DNA of 31,858 nt from an uncultured Kiritimatiellota bacterium (lineage in GTDB: Bacteria; Verrucomicrobiota; Kiritimatiellia; RFP12; UBA1067), in NCBI GenBank assembly GCA_934675625.1, contig CAKURH010000040.1, positions 1-31,858 of the forward strand, written 5' to 3'. The notes beneath the pieces are model-generated. The model was given only the letters and a program-made list of their open reading frames with translations. It made no database searches and was not told where the DNA came from. Made by a program: the position numbers and the translations under genes. Shown in pieces: positions 8,132 through 14,816 of the stretch; position 1 is the first letter of the stretch, and the number at the start of each line of letters is the position of its first letter.

Positions 8132-8647
8132 TCATTTGCGGCGGAAGCGAATCGTCGAGACGCAGCCGGGCGAACGCAGGACGGCGTTCGTCGGCAGCGC
8201 CACGCCCGTGAGCTCGACTTCCGTCACGAGCCGCCGCATCGCGGCGACCTCCGGCACGAGCGTCAGCCGCCAGCCGCCGTCCAGGAGCGCCGTCTCGCGA
8301 ATCGCGAAGACGCCGTCGAACGCCGTGGCCTTCCCCGCGACGAACGCATCCGTCGCCGCCCGAATCTCCGCGTAGTGCGGCAGTTCGCCCAGCGACTTCT
8401 CGCGCCGCCCGTCCTCGTCCACGAACACCATCGCGTTCGTCGTCATCGTGACGGACGACGCGAACGGCTCCCGCACCTCCCAGACGATGCCCGCACCCGC
8501 CTTGCAGCGCACGACGCCGGACGAGACGAGCGCGCGATCCGAGCCGTCGAGCCGCCGTTCCATCGTCCAGTCCGCCGTCGAGTCGAGCGCCGCCTGCAAG
8601 GCCGCGACGGCGGAGGTCGCCAACAGGAAAAAAGAGGTGACTGTCAT
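8132..8647 (-). CDS. LolA-like outer-membrane lipoprotein carrier family protein
   Basis: A 171-residue protein with a short signal peptide (TSFFLLATSAVAAL), followed by WTMERRLDGSDRALVSSGVVRC and GIVWEVREPFASSVTMT. This is the pattern of LolA-fold proteins found in polyene and glycolipid clusters. The C-terminal part (VTEVELTG, RSPGCVSTIRF) fits the half-barrel fold. Its ATG at 8647 overlaps the stop of the AMP-ligase fragment as ATGA, so the two were once translated together. In aryl-polyene-type clusters a LolA-like carrier moves the lipid product across the periplasm. Here the rest of such a cluster is missing, so present function is uncertain. The stop is 25 bases from the asd -10 region. 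Confidence 0.75.
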   Translation of the reverse strand: MTVTSFFLLATSAVAALQAALDSTADWTMERRLDGSDRALVSSGVVRCKAGAGIVWEVREPFASSVTMTTNAMVFVDEDGRREKSLGELPHYAEIRAATDAFVAGKATAFDGVFAIRETALLDGGWRLTLVPEVAAMRRLVTEVELTGVALPTNAVLRSPGCVSTIRFRRK

Positions 8648-9567
8648 TCTTGAACTCCTTCCACAAGTCCCGACGCCGCGCGCACGTCCGCCGCCGTCGT
8701 CTTGCCGCGCGCGTCCGTCGGCAGCTCGCGGACGAAGCGGATGCGGCGCGGAAACGCCCGTTCGCCGAGACGCGGCAGAAGGTCGCGCCGCAGCTGCGCG
8801 GCAAGGGCCGTGTGCGTGCCCTGCGACAACGCCGCGCGCCCCGCGTCCGACAGCACCGCGAGCAGACCGAGCCGCGCCACGTCCGTGCCGCACGTCTCCG
8901 CCCGCGCCGCCGCGACAAGCGGATGCGCCTCGAACGCCGCCTCGACGGCGGGCAGCGAAACGAACTCCTCCAGAATCTTGACCTGCCGGTCGAGCCGTCC
9001 CAAGAGGCGGAACTGGTGCGGCGAGACAAATTCGACGGCATCGGACAGCGTGAGCGGCCGCGTCATCGCGTAGGGCGAATCGACGACGAGCGCACCCGTC
9101 GCCGCGTCGCGCGTTGCCGAGACGCCGCACTGCAGGGTAAAGGACGCGCCCTCGGACGAACGGCGCCACGCGACCGTGCCCGCCTCCGTCGAACCGTAGA
9201 TTTCGAGGAGACAGACCCCCAAGATTGCGTACAGGGCCTGGGCCGTCGCCGGACGCAACGCGCCGCCCGAGACGACGAGATGCGTCAGCCGTCCCTTCAG
9301 CGTCGGGAAATCGGGATGCTTCACGGCCTTTTCGAGGAAGGACGGCGTCGTGACGAACAGGACGCCGTGCATCGCCGCCGCACAGGCCTCGGTCAGCTCC
9401 TCGACGAAAATGACGACGCCGGGCCGCACGGCGCAGCCGACGAGACGCGGCGCGCGCTGGCACCAGAGATGGCCGAGCATGTGTTCGGGACGCGCCGAAG
9501 CGACGACCAACGGACGGCTCGCCCAGATGTCGGGAAACGCCGCGACGAGCGCGCGGGCGTCCGCCGC
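8644..9567 (-). pseudogene. AMP-dependent ligase, N-terminus missing (aryl-polyene-cluster type)
   Basis: The frame gives about 308 codons of a family that normally has well over 400. Recognisable parts are FVTTPSFLEKA, HLVVSGGAL, LEIYGSTEAGTVA (adenylate-forming motif), RLLGRLDRQVKI and a C-terminal TDARGKT. The start of the enzyme, including the Ser/Thr/Gly-rich phosphate-binding loop, is absent. Upstream of about 9567 the frame stays open, but that stretch is only the antisense of a glycosyltransferase fragment on the other strand. In aryl polyene clusters this ligase activates the aryl or acyl starter and sits beside a LolA-like gene, which it does here. Without its N-terminus it is very unlikely to work. 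An assembly error is the main alternative. Confidence 0.75.
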
Positions 9568-10201
9568 CCTGCCGGGCGTCCGGCTCCTCCGCCACGCGGC
9601 GAATCGCGGCAAGGGCGCCGCGCTCAAGACCGCGTTCACCGACGTCCTTCGCGCCTTCCCGGACGCGACAGGCGTCGTCACGGCCGACGCGGACGGCCAG
9701 CACCTGCCGGAAGACATCCGCCGCGTCGCCGCCGCGACGGACGCGCATCCGAATCGCGTGACGCTCGGCGTGCGGTCGTTCGGCGGACGTGACGTGCCCT
9801 TCCGCAGCCGGCTCGGCAACCTCTGGACGTGCGGCGAATTCTTCCTGCTCACGGGCACGTGGATCCGCGACACGCAGACGGGGCTGCGCGGCATCCCGCG
9901 CGCGCTGCTGCCGCGCTTCGCCGCGCTCGCGGGCGACCGCTACGACTACGAGTCGCGCATGCTCGTCGCGGCGGCAAAACTGCCGCAGCCGCCCGTGCAG
10001 ATCCCGATCACGACCGTCTACGAAAGCGGCAACGCCACGAGCCACTACCGTCCGCTCGCCGACACGTTCAGCACCCAGGCGGCGCTCGTCCGCGCGGCGT
10101 TTTTCAGCCGTCGAGATGGCGCAGACGCAGCTGGCCGCACGCCGCGTCCGCGTCCTTGCCGCGCGACCGGCGGAGCATCGTCTGCACGTGGCTCTTCATG
10201 A
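9563..10201 (+). pseudogene. Family 2 glycosyltransferase fragment, N-terminus missing
   Basis: This is the only convincing coding stretch on the plus strand. From about 9563 it encodes ALPGVRLLRHAANRGKGAA, then VVTADADGQH (the metal-binding DxD of DPM1-like family 2 transferases), FGGRDVPFRSRLGNLW, RDTQTGLRG and DRYDYESRML, all family hallmarks. The first 50-60 residues, with the nucleotide-binding strand and the first Asp motif, are missing, and no start codon with a ribosome site is present. The last recognisable part is near 10100; from 10104 the frame runs antisense into rlmN and stops at 10201, so its own end is probably lost as well. In related loci this kind of transferase accompanies the AMP-ligase and LolA-like genes. 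It is broken and probably inverted relative to them. Confidence 0.75.
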
Positions 10202-11129
10202 GCACGTCGAGGAACATGAGCATCGTCCGGTCGTCCGGCGTCCTGAAGTCAGGCCGGTGCGCGACGGGCGAAAGCGGAATGAGGTTCACCTTCGCCATCG
10301 GCACGCGGCGCACCTGCCGCGCCAGCTCCTCCGCACAGGCGCGCGAGTCGTTGACGCCGGCGATGACCGTGTACTCGAAGGTGATGATGCGCTTCGTGGC
10401 GTTCGTGTAGTCGGCGCAGGCCGCCAGCAGCTCGTCGATCGGCCACTTGCGGTTGACGGGCATGAGCTGCGAGCGGAGCGCGTCGTTCGGCGCGTGCAGC
10501 GAGACGGACAGCTCGAACTGGATGCCCTCCGCCGCGAGCCGCCTGAAGCCCGGCACGACGCCGCACGTCGAGAGCGTGATGTGGCGCGCGCCGAGGTTCG
10601 GGCCCTTCCCGGCGTTGATGAGCTTCAGCGCGCGCAGCGTCTCGTCGTAGTTCGCGAACGGCTCGCCCATGCCCATGACGACAATGTTCGTGATTTCGCC
10701 GAACGTGCGGCCCGCGAGGTATTCGGCGACGATCTCGTCCGCCGTCAGCGAGCGCACGACGCCGCGCGACCCGCTCGCGCAGAACGCGCAGCCCATCGCA
10801 CAGCCGACCTGCGTCGAGATGCACTGCGTGAAGCGGCCCGTCGCCGGGATGAGGACGGTCTCGACGGCCTGCCCGTCCGCAAACGCGATCAGCAGCTTCT
10901 TCGTGCCGTCCGCCGACTCGGACACGTCACGGATCTCGTAGCGCGTCAGCGGGAACTCGGCCTTCAGCGTCTCGCGGAAGTCCTTCGGCAACGTCGTCGC
11001 CGCGTCCCAGTCGGTGATGTAGTCGCGGTAGAGGGCCTGCAGGATCTGGTCGGCGCGGAACGGACGAAGCCCCCGTTCCTTCAGGATCGGCTTCCATTCG
11101 TCCGGCAGAATGCTCCAGGCTTTCGTCAT
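10104..11129 (-). CDS. rlmN: 23S rRNA (A2503)/tRNA (A37) C2 methyltransferase RlmN, radical SAM
   Basis: A protein of 341 residues from ATG 11129. The frame continues upstream, but only as the antisense or other frame of pyrC. The radical SAM cluster motif is GCAMGCAFC (C110, C114, C117). The catalytic C-terminal cysteine is C331 in the ACGQL ending. VVMGMGEPFANYDE and HITLSTCGVVPG are typical. The N-terminal FRADQILQALYRDYI helix fits the RNA-binding domain. It lies eight bases after the pyrC stop, so it is in the argJ-tolB-pyrC operon. Its 3' end overlaps the antisense tail of the glycosyltransferase fragment. Confidence 0.95.
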   Translation of the reverse strand: MTKAWSILPDEWKPILKERGLRPFRADQILQALYRDYITDWDAATTLPKDFRETLKAEFPLTRYEIRDVSESADGTKKLLIAFADGQAVETVLIPATGRFTQCISTQVGCAMGCAFCASGSRGVVRSLTADEIVAEYLAGRTFGEITNIVVMGMGEPFANYDETLRALKLINAGKGPNLGARHITLSTCGVVPGFRRLAAEGIQFELSVSLHAPNDALRSQLMPVNRKWPIDELLAACADYTNATKRIITFEYTVIAGVNDSRACAEELARQVRRVPMAKVNLIPLSPVAHRPDFRTPDDRTMLMFLDVLMKSHVQTMLRRSRGKDADAACGQLRLRHLDG

Positions 11130-11137
11130 GGCACGAC

Positions 11138-12196
11138 TCAGCCCCTTTTCGCGTCGACCGGCCAGGCGTCGAACACAAGCCCCTGATACGGACAGTTCCG
11201 CGCACGTGAGGCGAACGTCGCGCAATCGACCGCGCGCGGCGCGCCAACGGCGACGCGCGTCATGCGCCCTTCCAGCCGCGCAACGAGGGCGGGCGGCAGA
11301 ATCGCGCGCGGCAGCTTCCACCAGGCTTCAGCCCATTTCGCGACGGGCATTCCCTCCACCTCGACCATCACGTGGTAGGTAATTGGAATCGCCGTCTCAA
11401 GACCGATGATGCCGTTCGCGGCCTTCGCATAGCCGCAATTCTTCTGCGCGGCCGGATGCGGCGCGTGATCCGTCGCAAACATCAGCACGCCGTCCTTCAC
11501 GCCACGCCGCACCTCCGCGCGGTCTTCGCGCGTCGCGAGCGGCGGCGCCATCTTGAAGTTGCCGTCGTCGCCGACAATGTCGTCCCGGCAGAGCAGAATG
11601 TGGTGCGGCGTCGCCTCCGCCGTCACGGGCAGACCTTCACGCTGCGCGTCACGGACGAGCGCGACGCCAACGGCGGTCGAAATGTGCTGGACATGGAGGC
11701 GACACCCTGTCTCGCGGCAGAGCGCGAGGTCGCGGCGGATGCAGTCCGCCTCTGAGAAGCCCGGCGCGAGCGCATGCTGCGAAACGACGAGGCCGAGCGC
11801 CGCCGCGCGACGCATCGCCTCTTCCATCACCTTCGTCTCGACGACATAGCTGCCGTCGTCCGTGAAGAACGCCGCACCGCTCGCCGCCAGCGCCTCCAGG
11901 TCGGCGACTTCGCGTCCCAAACGCCCTTTCGTGAGACAGGCGGACGGGAACAGCAGCGGCACATCGTCCGCCGCGCCGCCGCACCGCACCGCCTCCGCCG
12001 CCTTGCGCTGACCGTCCATCACGGCGACCGAATCGCAGGCCGGCGTCGTGTTCGGCATCGTGACGACGGCGGCGAAGCCCCCGCACCGCGCAGCGGCAAG
12101 CCCCGTGGCCGTCGTCTCCGCCGCCGGCACGCCCGGATCGCGGAAATGGACGTGCACGTCGACGAAGCCCGGAAATTCAAGCGTCTTTGTCTTCAT
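11138..12196 (-). CDS. pyrC: Dihydroorotase
   Basis: A 352-residue amidohydrolase that closes carbamoyl aspartate to dihydroorotate in pyrimidine synthesis. The metal-binding start is DVHVHFRDPG (H15, H17). Further sites are VVTMPNTTP, VQHIST, TPHHILLC and FATDHAPH. The class is type I-like, but shorter than the usual 420-430 residues. The ATG at 12196 lacks a clear ribosome site. A short out-of-frame ATG at 12207 is closed by the TGA made by the ATG AAG junction, so the region could be translationally coupled. It follows tolB by 53 bases and precedes rlmN by 8. Confidence 0.93.
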   Translation of the reverse strand: MKTKTLEFPGFVDVHVHFRDPGVPAAETTATGLAAARCGGFAAVVTMPNTTPACDSVAVMDGQRKAAEAVRCGGAADDVPLLFPSACLTKGRLGREVADLEALAASGAAFFTDDGSYVVETKVMEEAMRRAAALGLVVSQHALAPGFSEADCIRRDLALCRETGCRLHVQHISTAVGVALVRDAQREGLPVTAEATPHHILLCRDDIVGDDGNFKMAPPLATREDRAEVRRGVKDGVLMFATDHAPHPAAQKNCGYAKAANGIIGLETAIPITYHVMVEVEGMPVAKWAEAWWKLPRAILPPALVARLEGRMTRVAVGAPRAVDCATFASRARNCPYQGLVFDAWPVDAKRG

Positions 12197-12249
12197 GGGC
12201 GCGCCATGAGAACACAACCCGCGCGTCACACCCTGCCTCTGCGGCACCT

Positions 12250-13455
12250 TCACTTCGCCCAGCACGGCGAAACCCAGTTGCCGTTGGCGTGGAACATCGG
12301 GCGCGGCTTGTCGCCGCCCTCCTGCGTGTCGATGATGAACAGCGCCTTGTCGCGGCCCGCCGTGAGGTGGCGGCCGTCGCGCGACCAGCTCGGATGCGAC
12401 CAGCTCCCCGCCTCGGTGACGAGCGTGGCGGAGGCGTCGCCCTTCGCCGCGTCCATCACCGCGACCTGCGCGCCGCCGCGCTTGGTGATGTAGGCGATGC
12501 GGTTGTCCGGGCCCCAGTCGGGGTCGACGTTCTGCCCGCCGCGCGAAGTCAGGCGGCGCTTCGCCTTCGTCGCGACGTCGACCACATAGATCTGCGGCGT
12601 GCGCGTCTCGTCCGAGACGTAGGCGATCTGGCGGCCGTCGGGACTCCACGTCGGCTGGCCCTCGGTCGCGAACGGCGTCGTCGTCAGGCGGATGAGGCGG
12701 TCGGTCGCCGGATCGGCGACATAAAGCTCGACGTTGCCCTGAAGCGAGAGCGTCAGCGCGAAGCGGCGTCCGTCCGGCGACGGCGCGATGCTCGTCGGCG
12801 TGCCCTTGAAGCTGAACTTCCGCGAACGCAGGAGCGAGTTGACGTTCATCTGCCAGACCTGCGGCGCGCCGTTCTTGTCGCCGATGTAGACGACGTTCTC
12901 GCCGTCCTTCATCCAGCGCGGGAAGATCGTCATCTTCGCGTCGCCCGTCAGCTTGCGGATGTCGAAGCCGTCGGGATACGTCATGCAGATCTCGCTCGGC
13001 AGGGCCTGCCCCTTCGCGATCAGCTTGCCGCGGTCAAGGAAGATGACCTTGTCGCACGCGAAGCCCTTCTGCTGGCCGAACGCCTCGCACATCGCGTCCG
13101 ACAGCCGCCGCGCCGCCATGCGCGCGGCCTTGTCGTCCGCAAACGCCGCCGTCGAGTTGACGGCCTTTCCGAGGCCGACCGCGCGGATTGCGCCCGGCGC
13201 GCCCGACACGGTGATCGCCCCCGACGCGCCGACGGAGAAGAGGCCCGAAATCTCCAGGTTTCTCTTCAGGCACTTCGCGAACGCCGGATGCGCGACCTTC
13301 ACCGCGACGGAGAGCTTCTGCGCACCGCGCACGTCGACGTCGACGACCGTCGCGGCCGAGACGGGAAGTCCTAGCGCGGACAGGAGACAGAGGGCGAGAA
13401 ACAGGGGACAGAGGGCGACAGACAGGCAGGTCAATTTCAGACAAGACATTTTCAT
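12250..13455 (-). CDS. tolB: TolB-like periplasmic beta-propeller protein
   Basis: A 401-residue exported protein. A signal peptide at 1-35 ends in VSAA. The N-terminal domain (about 38-170) is followed by TolB-type propeller blades with repeated SPDGRxIAY-like motifs: IAPSPDGRRFALT, TWSPDGRQIAYVSD, DWGPDNRIAYIT and SWSRDGRHL. TolB binds Pal and forms part of the Tol-Pal system that ties the outer membrane to the cell during division. No tolQRA or pal is in the window, so this copy is separated from its partners. The signal core contains a 7-residue duplication (see the repeat at 13386-13427). The first codon may be ATG 13455 or ATG 13449. Confidence 0.9.
   Translation of the reverse strand: MKMSCLKLTCLSVALCPLFLALCLLSALGLPVSAATVVDVDVRGAQKLSVAVKVAHPAFAKCLKRNLEISGLFSVGASGAITVSGAPGAIRAVGLGKAVNSTAAFADDKAARMAARRLSDAMCEAFGQQKGFACDKVIFLDRGKLIAKGQALPSEICMTYPDGFDIRKLTGDAKMTIFPRWMKDGENVVYIGDKNGAPQVWQMNVNSLLRSRKFSFKGTPTSIAPSPDGRRFALTLSLQGNVELYVADPATDRLIRLTTTPFATEGQPTWSPDGRQIAYVSDETRTPQIYVVDVATKAKRRLTSRGGQNVDPDWGPDNRIAYITKRGGAQVAVMDAAKGDASATLVTEAGSWSHPSWSRDGRHLTAGRDKALFIIDTQEGGDKPRPMFHANGNWVSPCWAK
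13386..13427. repeat. 21-bp tandem repeat in the tolB signal-peptide core
   Basis: Two adjacent 21-bp copies (13386-13406 and 13407-13427) share GACAGAGGGCGA and most of the rest. They encode ALCPLFL and ALCLLSA on the minus strand, so the hydrophobic core was lengthened by seven residues in frame. Confidence 0.6.
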
Positions 13456-13496
13456 GTTTTTCTCTTTTCTTCTTTAGATTTCTTTCTTCTTTTGGA

Positions 13497-13524
13497 TTTT
13501 AAATTTCAAATTTCAGATTTCAGA
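13497..13524. repeat. Four tandem AT-rich heptamers between argJ and tolB
   Basis: On the plus strand four 7-base units of the form TTTYARA (TTTTAAA, TTTCAAA, TTTCAGA, TTTCAGA) run without a gap. They lie in the 124-base argJ-tolB spacer, which is AT-rich and otherwise has no feature. It would form an unstructured purine-rich mRNA leader ahead of tolB. Confidence 0.55.
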
Positions 13525-13579
13525 TTCAACTGAGACACTTTTTCTTTTAACAATCCCTTCACCTCTCAACTTCTCAACC

Positions 13580-14800
13580 TCACGTCGTATAGTCCGCGTT
13601 GATGTGCACGTAGTCGAGCGAGAGGTCGCACGTGTAGATCGAGCTTGTCCCCGTGCCGAGGTGCAGGTCGACGACGACCTCAAAGGCGTCCTTCTTCAGC
13701 ACCTTCGCCAGCTTCGCGAGCTGCTTCTCGTCCGCAACCTCCCCGCGCCGAAACGCCCACACGCCGTCGTAGAAGACCTCGGCCCTCATGTCCTCGACCG
13801 CCGCGCCCGAATAGCCGACGGCCGCGAGCACACGCCCCCAGTTCGGGTCGCGCCCGAACCAGCTCGTCTTCGCGAGCGGCGACTTCGCGACGGCGCGCGC
13901 CGCGCGCGCCGCGTCCTTCTCGCTCTTCGCGCCCTTCACGGTCACGGTCACGAACTTCGTCGCGCCCTCGCCGTCCGTCGCCATCTGCCGCGCGAGCGAG
14001 ACGCAGACGGCCTCCAGCGCCGCGCGGAACGCCTCGAAGTCGGCCCCGCCGCGCGTGATCGGCGCGTTCCCCGCCGCGCCGGACGCGAGCAGGAAGACGG
14101 AGTCGTTTGTCGACTCGTCGCCGTCCACCACCAGGCTGTTGAAGCTCTTCGCAATCGCGAGCCGAAGCGCGCGCCGGAGCATCGCGGACGTGATCGCCGC
14201 ATCCGTCGTCACGAACCCCAGCATCGTCGCCATGTTCGGCTCGATCATGCCGGAACCCTTCGCCATGCCGCCGACCGTCACCTTCCGGCCGCCGATCACC
14301 GTCGTCACGCACGCCTCCTTCGGGCGCGTGTCGGTCGTCATGACCGCCTTCTCCGCTGCGAGCCCGTGCGCCGCCGTGCGGCCAAGCGCGGCCTTCGCCG
14401 ACTTCAGGCCCGCGAGCAGGCGATCCATCGGCAGCGGACGCCCAATGACGCCCGTCGAGGCAACGAGGACATGGCGCGGGTCGATGCCGAGCTCGCCCGC
14501 CGTGACGAGCGCCGAAAGTTTCGCGTCCTTCAACCCCTGTTCGCCCGTGCAGGCGTTCGCGCAGCCGGAGTTCGCGAGAATCGCCTGGACCTTCCCGCCC
14601 TTGACGATCTCGCGGTCATAGAGAACCGGCGCCGCCGCGACCCGGTTCGTCGTGAAGACGGCCGCCGCCGCGCACGGCGCGTCCGCCACGAGGAGCGCGA
14701 CGTCGTTGCGGCCCTTGTACTTGATTTCCGCCGCGACGCCCGCCGCGCGGAACCCCTTGGCGGCACACACGCCGCCCGTGATGAACCTGATCGCTGACAT
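13580..14800 (-). CDS. argJ: Bifunctional ornithine acetyltransferase / N-acetylglutamate synthase
   Basis: A 406-residue precursor from ATG 14800. It recycles the acetyl group from N-acetylornithine to glutamate in arginine synthesis. The enzyme cuts itself before a threonine nucleophile; here the site is GMIEPNMATML with T192, preceded by GGMAKGSG. Other family marks are ILANSGCANACTG, STGVIGRPLP, VMTTDTRPK and DGDESTNDS. The frame extends upstream past 14800, but that part is antisense to the helicase. A TATAAT box seven bases upstream fixes the start and predicts a leaderless mRNA. The -10 box overlaps the stop codon of the SNF2 helicase. tolB, pyrC and rlmN follow. Confidence 0.96.
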   Translation of the reverse strand: MSAIRFITGGVCAAKGFRAAGVAAEIKYKGRNDVALLVADAPCAAAAVFTTNRVAAAPVLYDREIVKGGKVQAILANSGCANACTGEQGLKDAKLSALVTAGELGIDPRHVLVASTGVIGRPLPMDRLLAGLKSAKAALGRTAAHGLAAEKAVMTTDTRPKEACVTTVIGGRKVTVGGMAKGSGMIEPNMATMLGFVTTDAAITSAMLRRALRLAIAKSFNSLVVDGDESTNDSVFLLASGAAGNAPITRGGADFEAFRAALEAVCVSLARQMATDGEGATKFVTVTVKGAKSEKDAARAARAVAKSPLAKTSWFGRDPNWGRVLAAVGYSGAAVEDMRAEVFYDGVWAFRRGEVADEKQLAKLAKVLKKDAFEVVVDLHLGTGTSSIYTCDLSLDYVHINADYTT

Positions 14801-14807
14801 TTGGGAT

Positions 14808-14816
14808 ATTATACCA
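14808..14816 (-). promoter_or_regulatory. Extended -10 promoter of argJ, leaderless type, overlapping the helicase stop codon
   Basis: Minus strand: TTTTTGGTATAAT, 7 bases, ATG. The TAA at 14811-14809 is both the helicase stop codon and part of the TATAAT box. No -35 match is visible. Confidence 0.78.
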
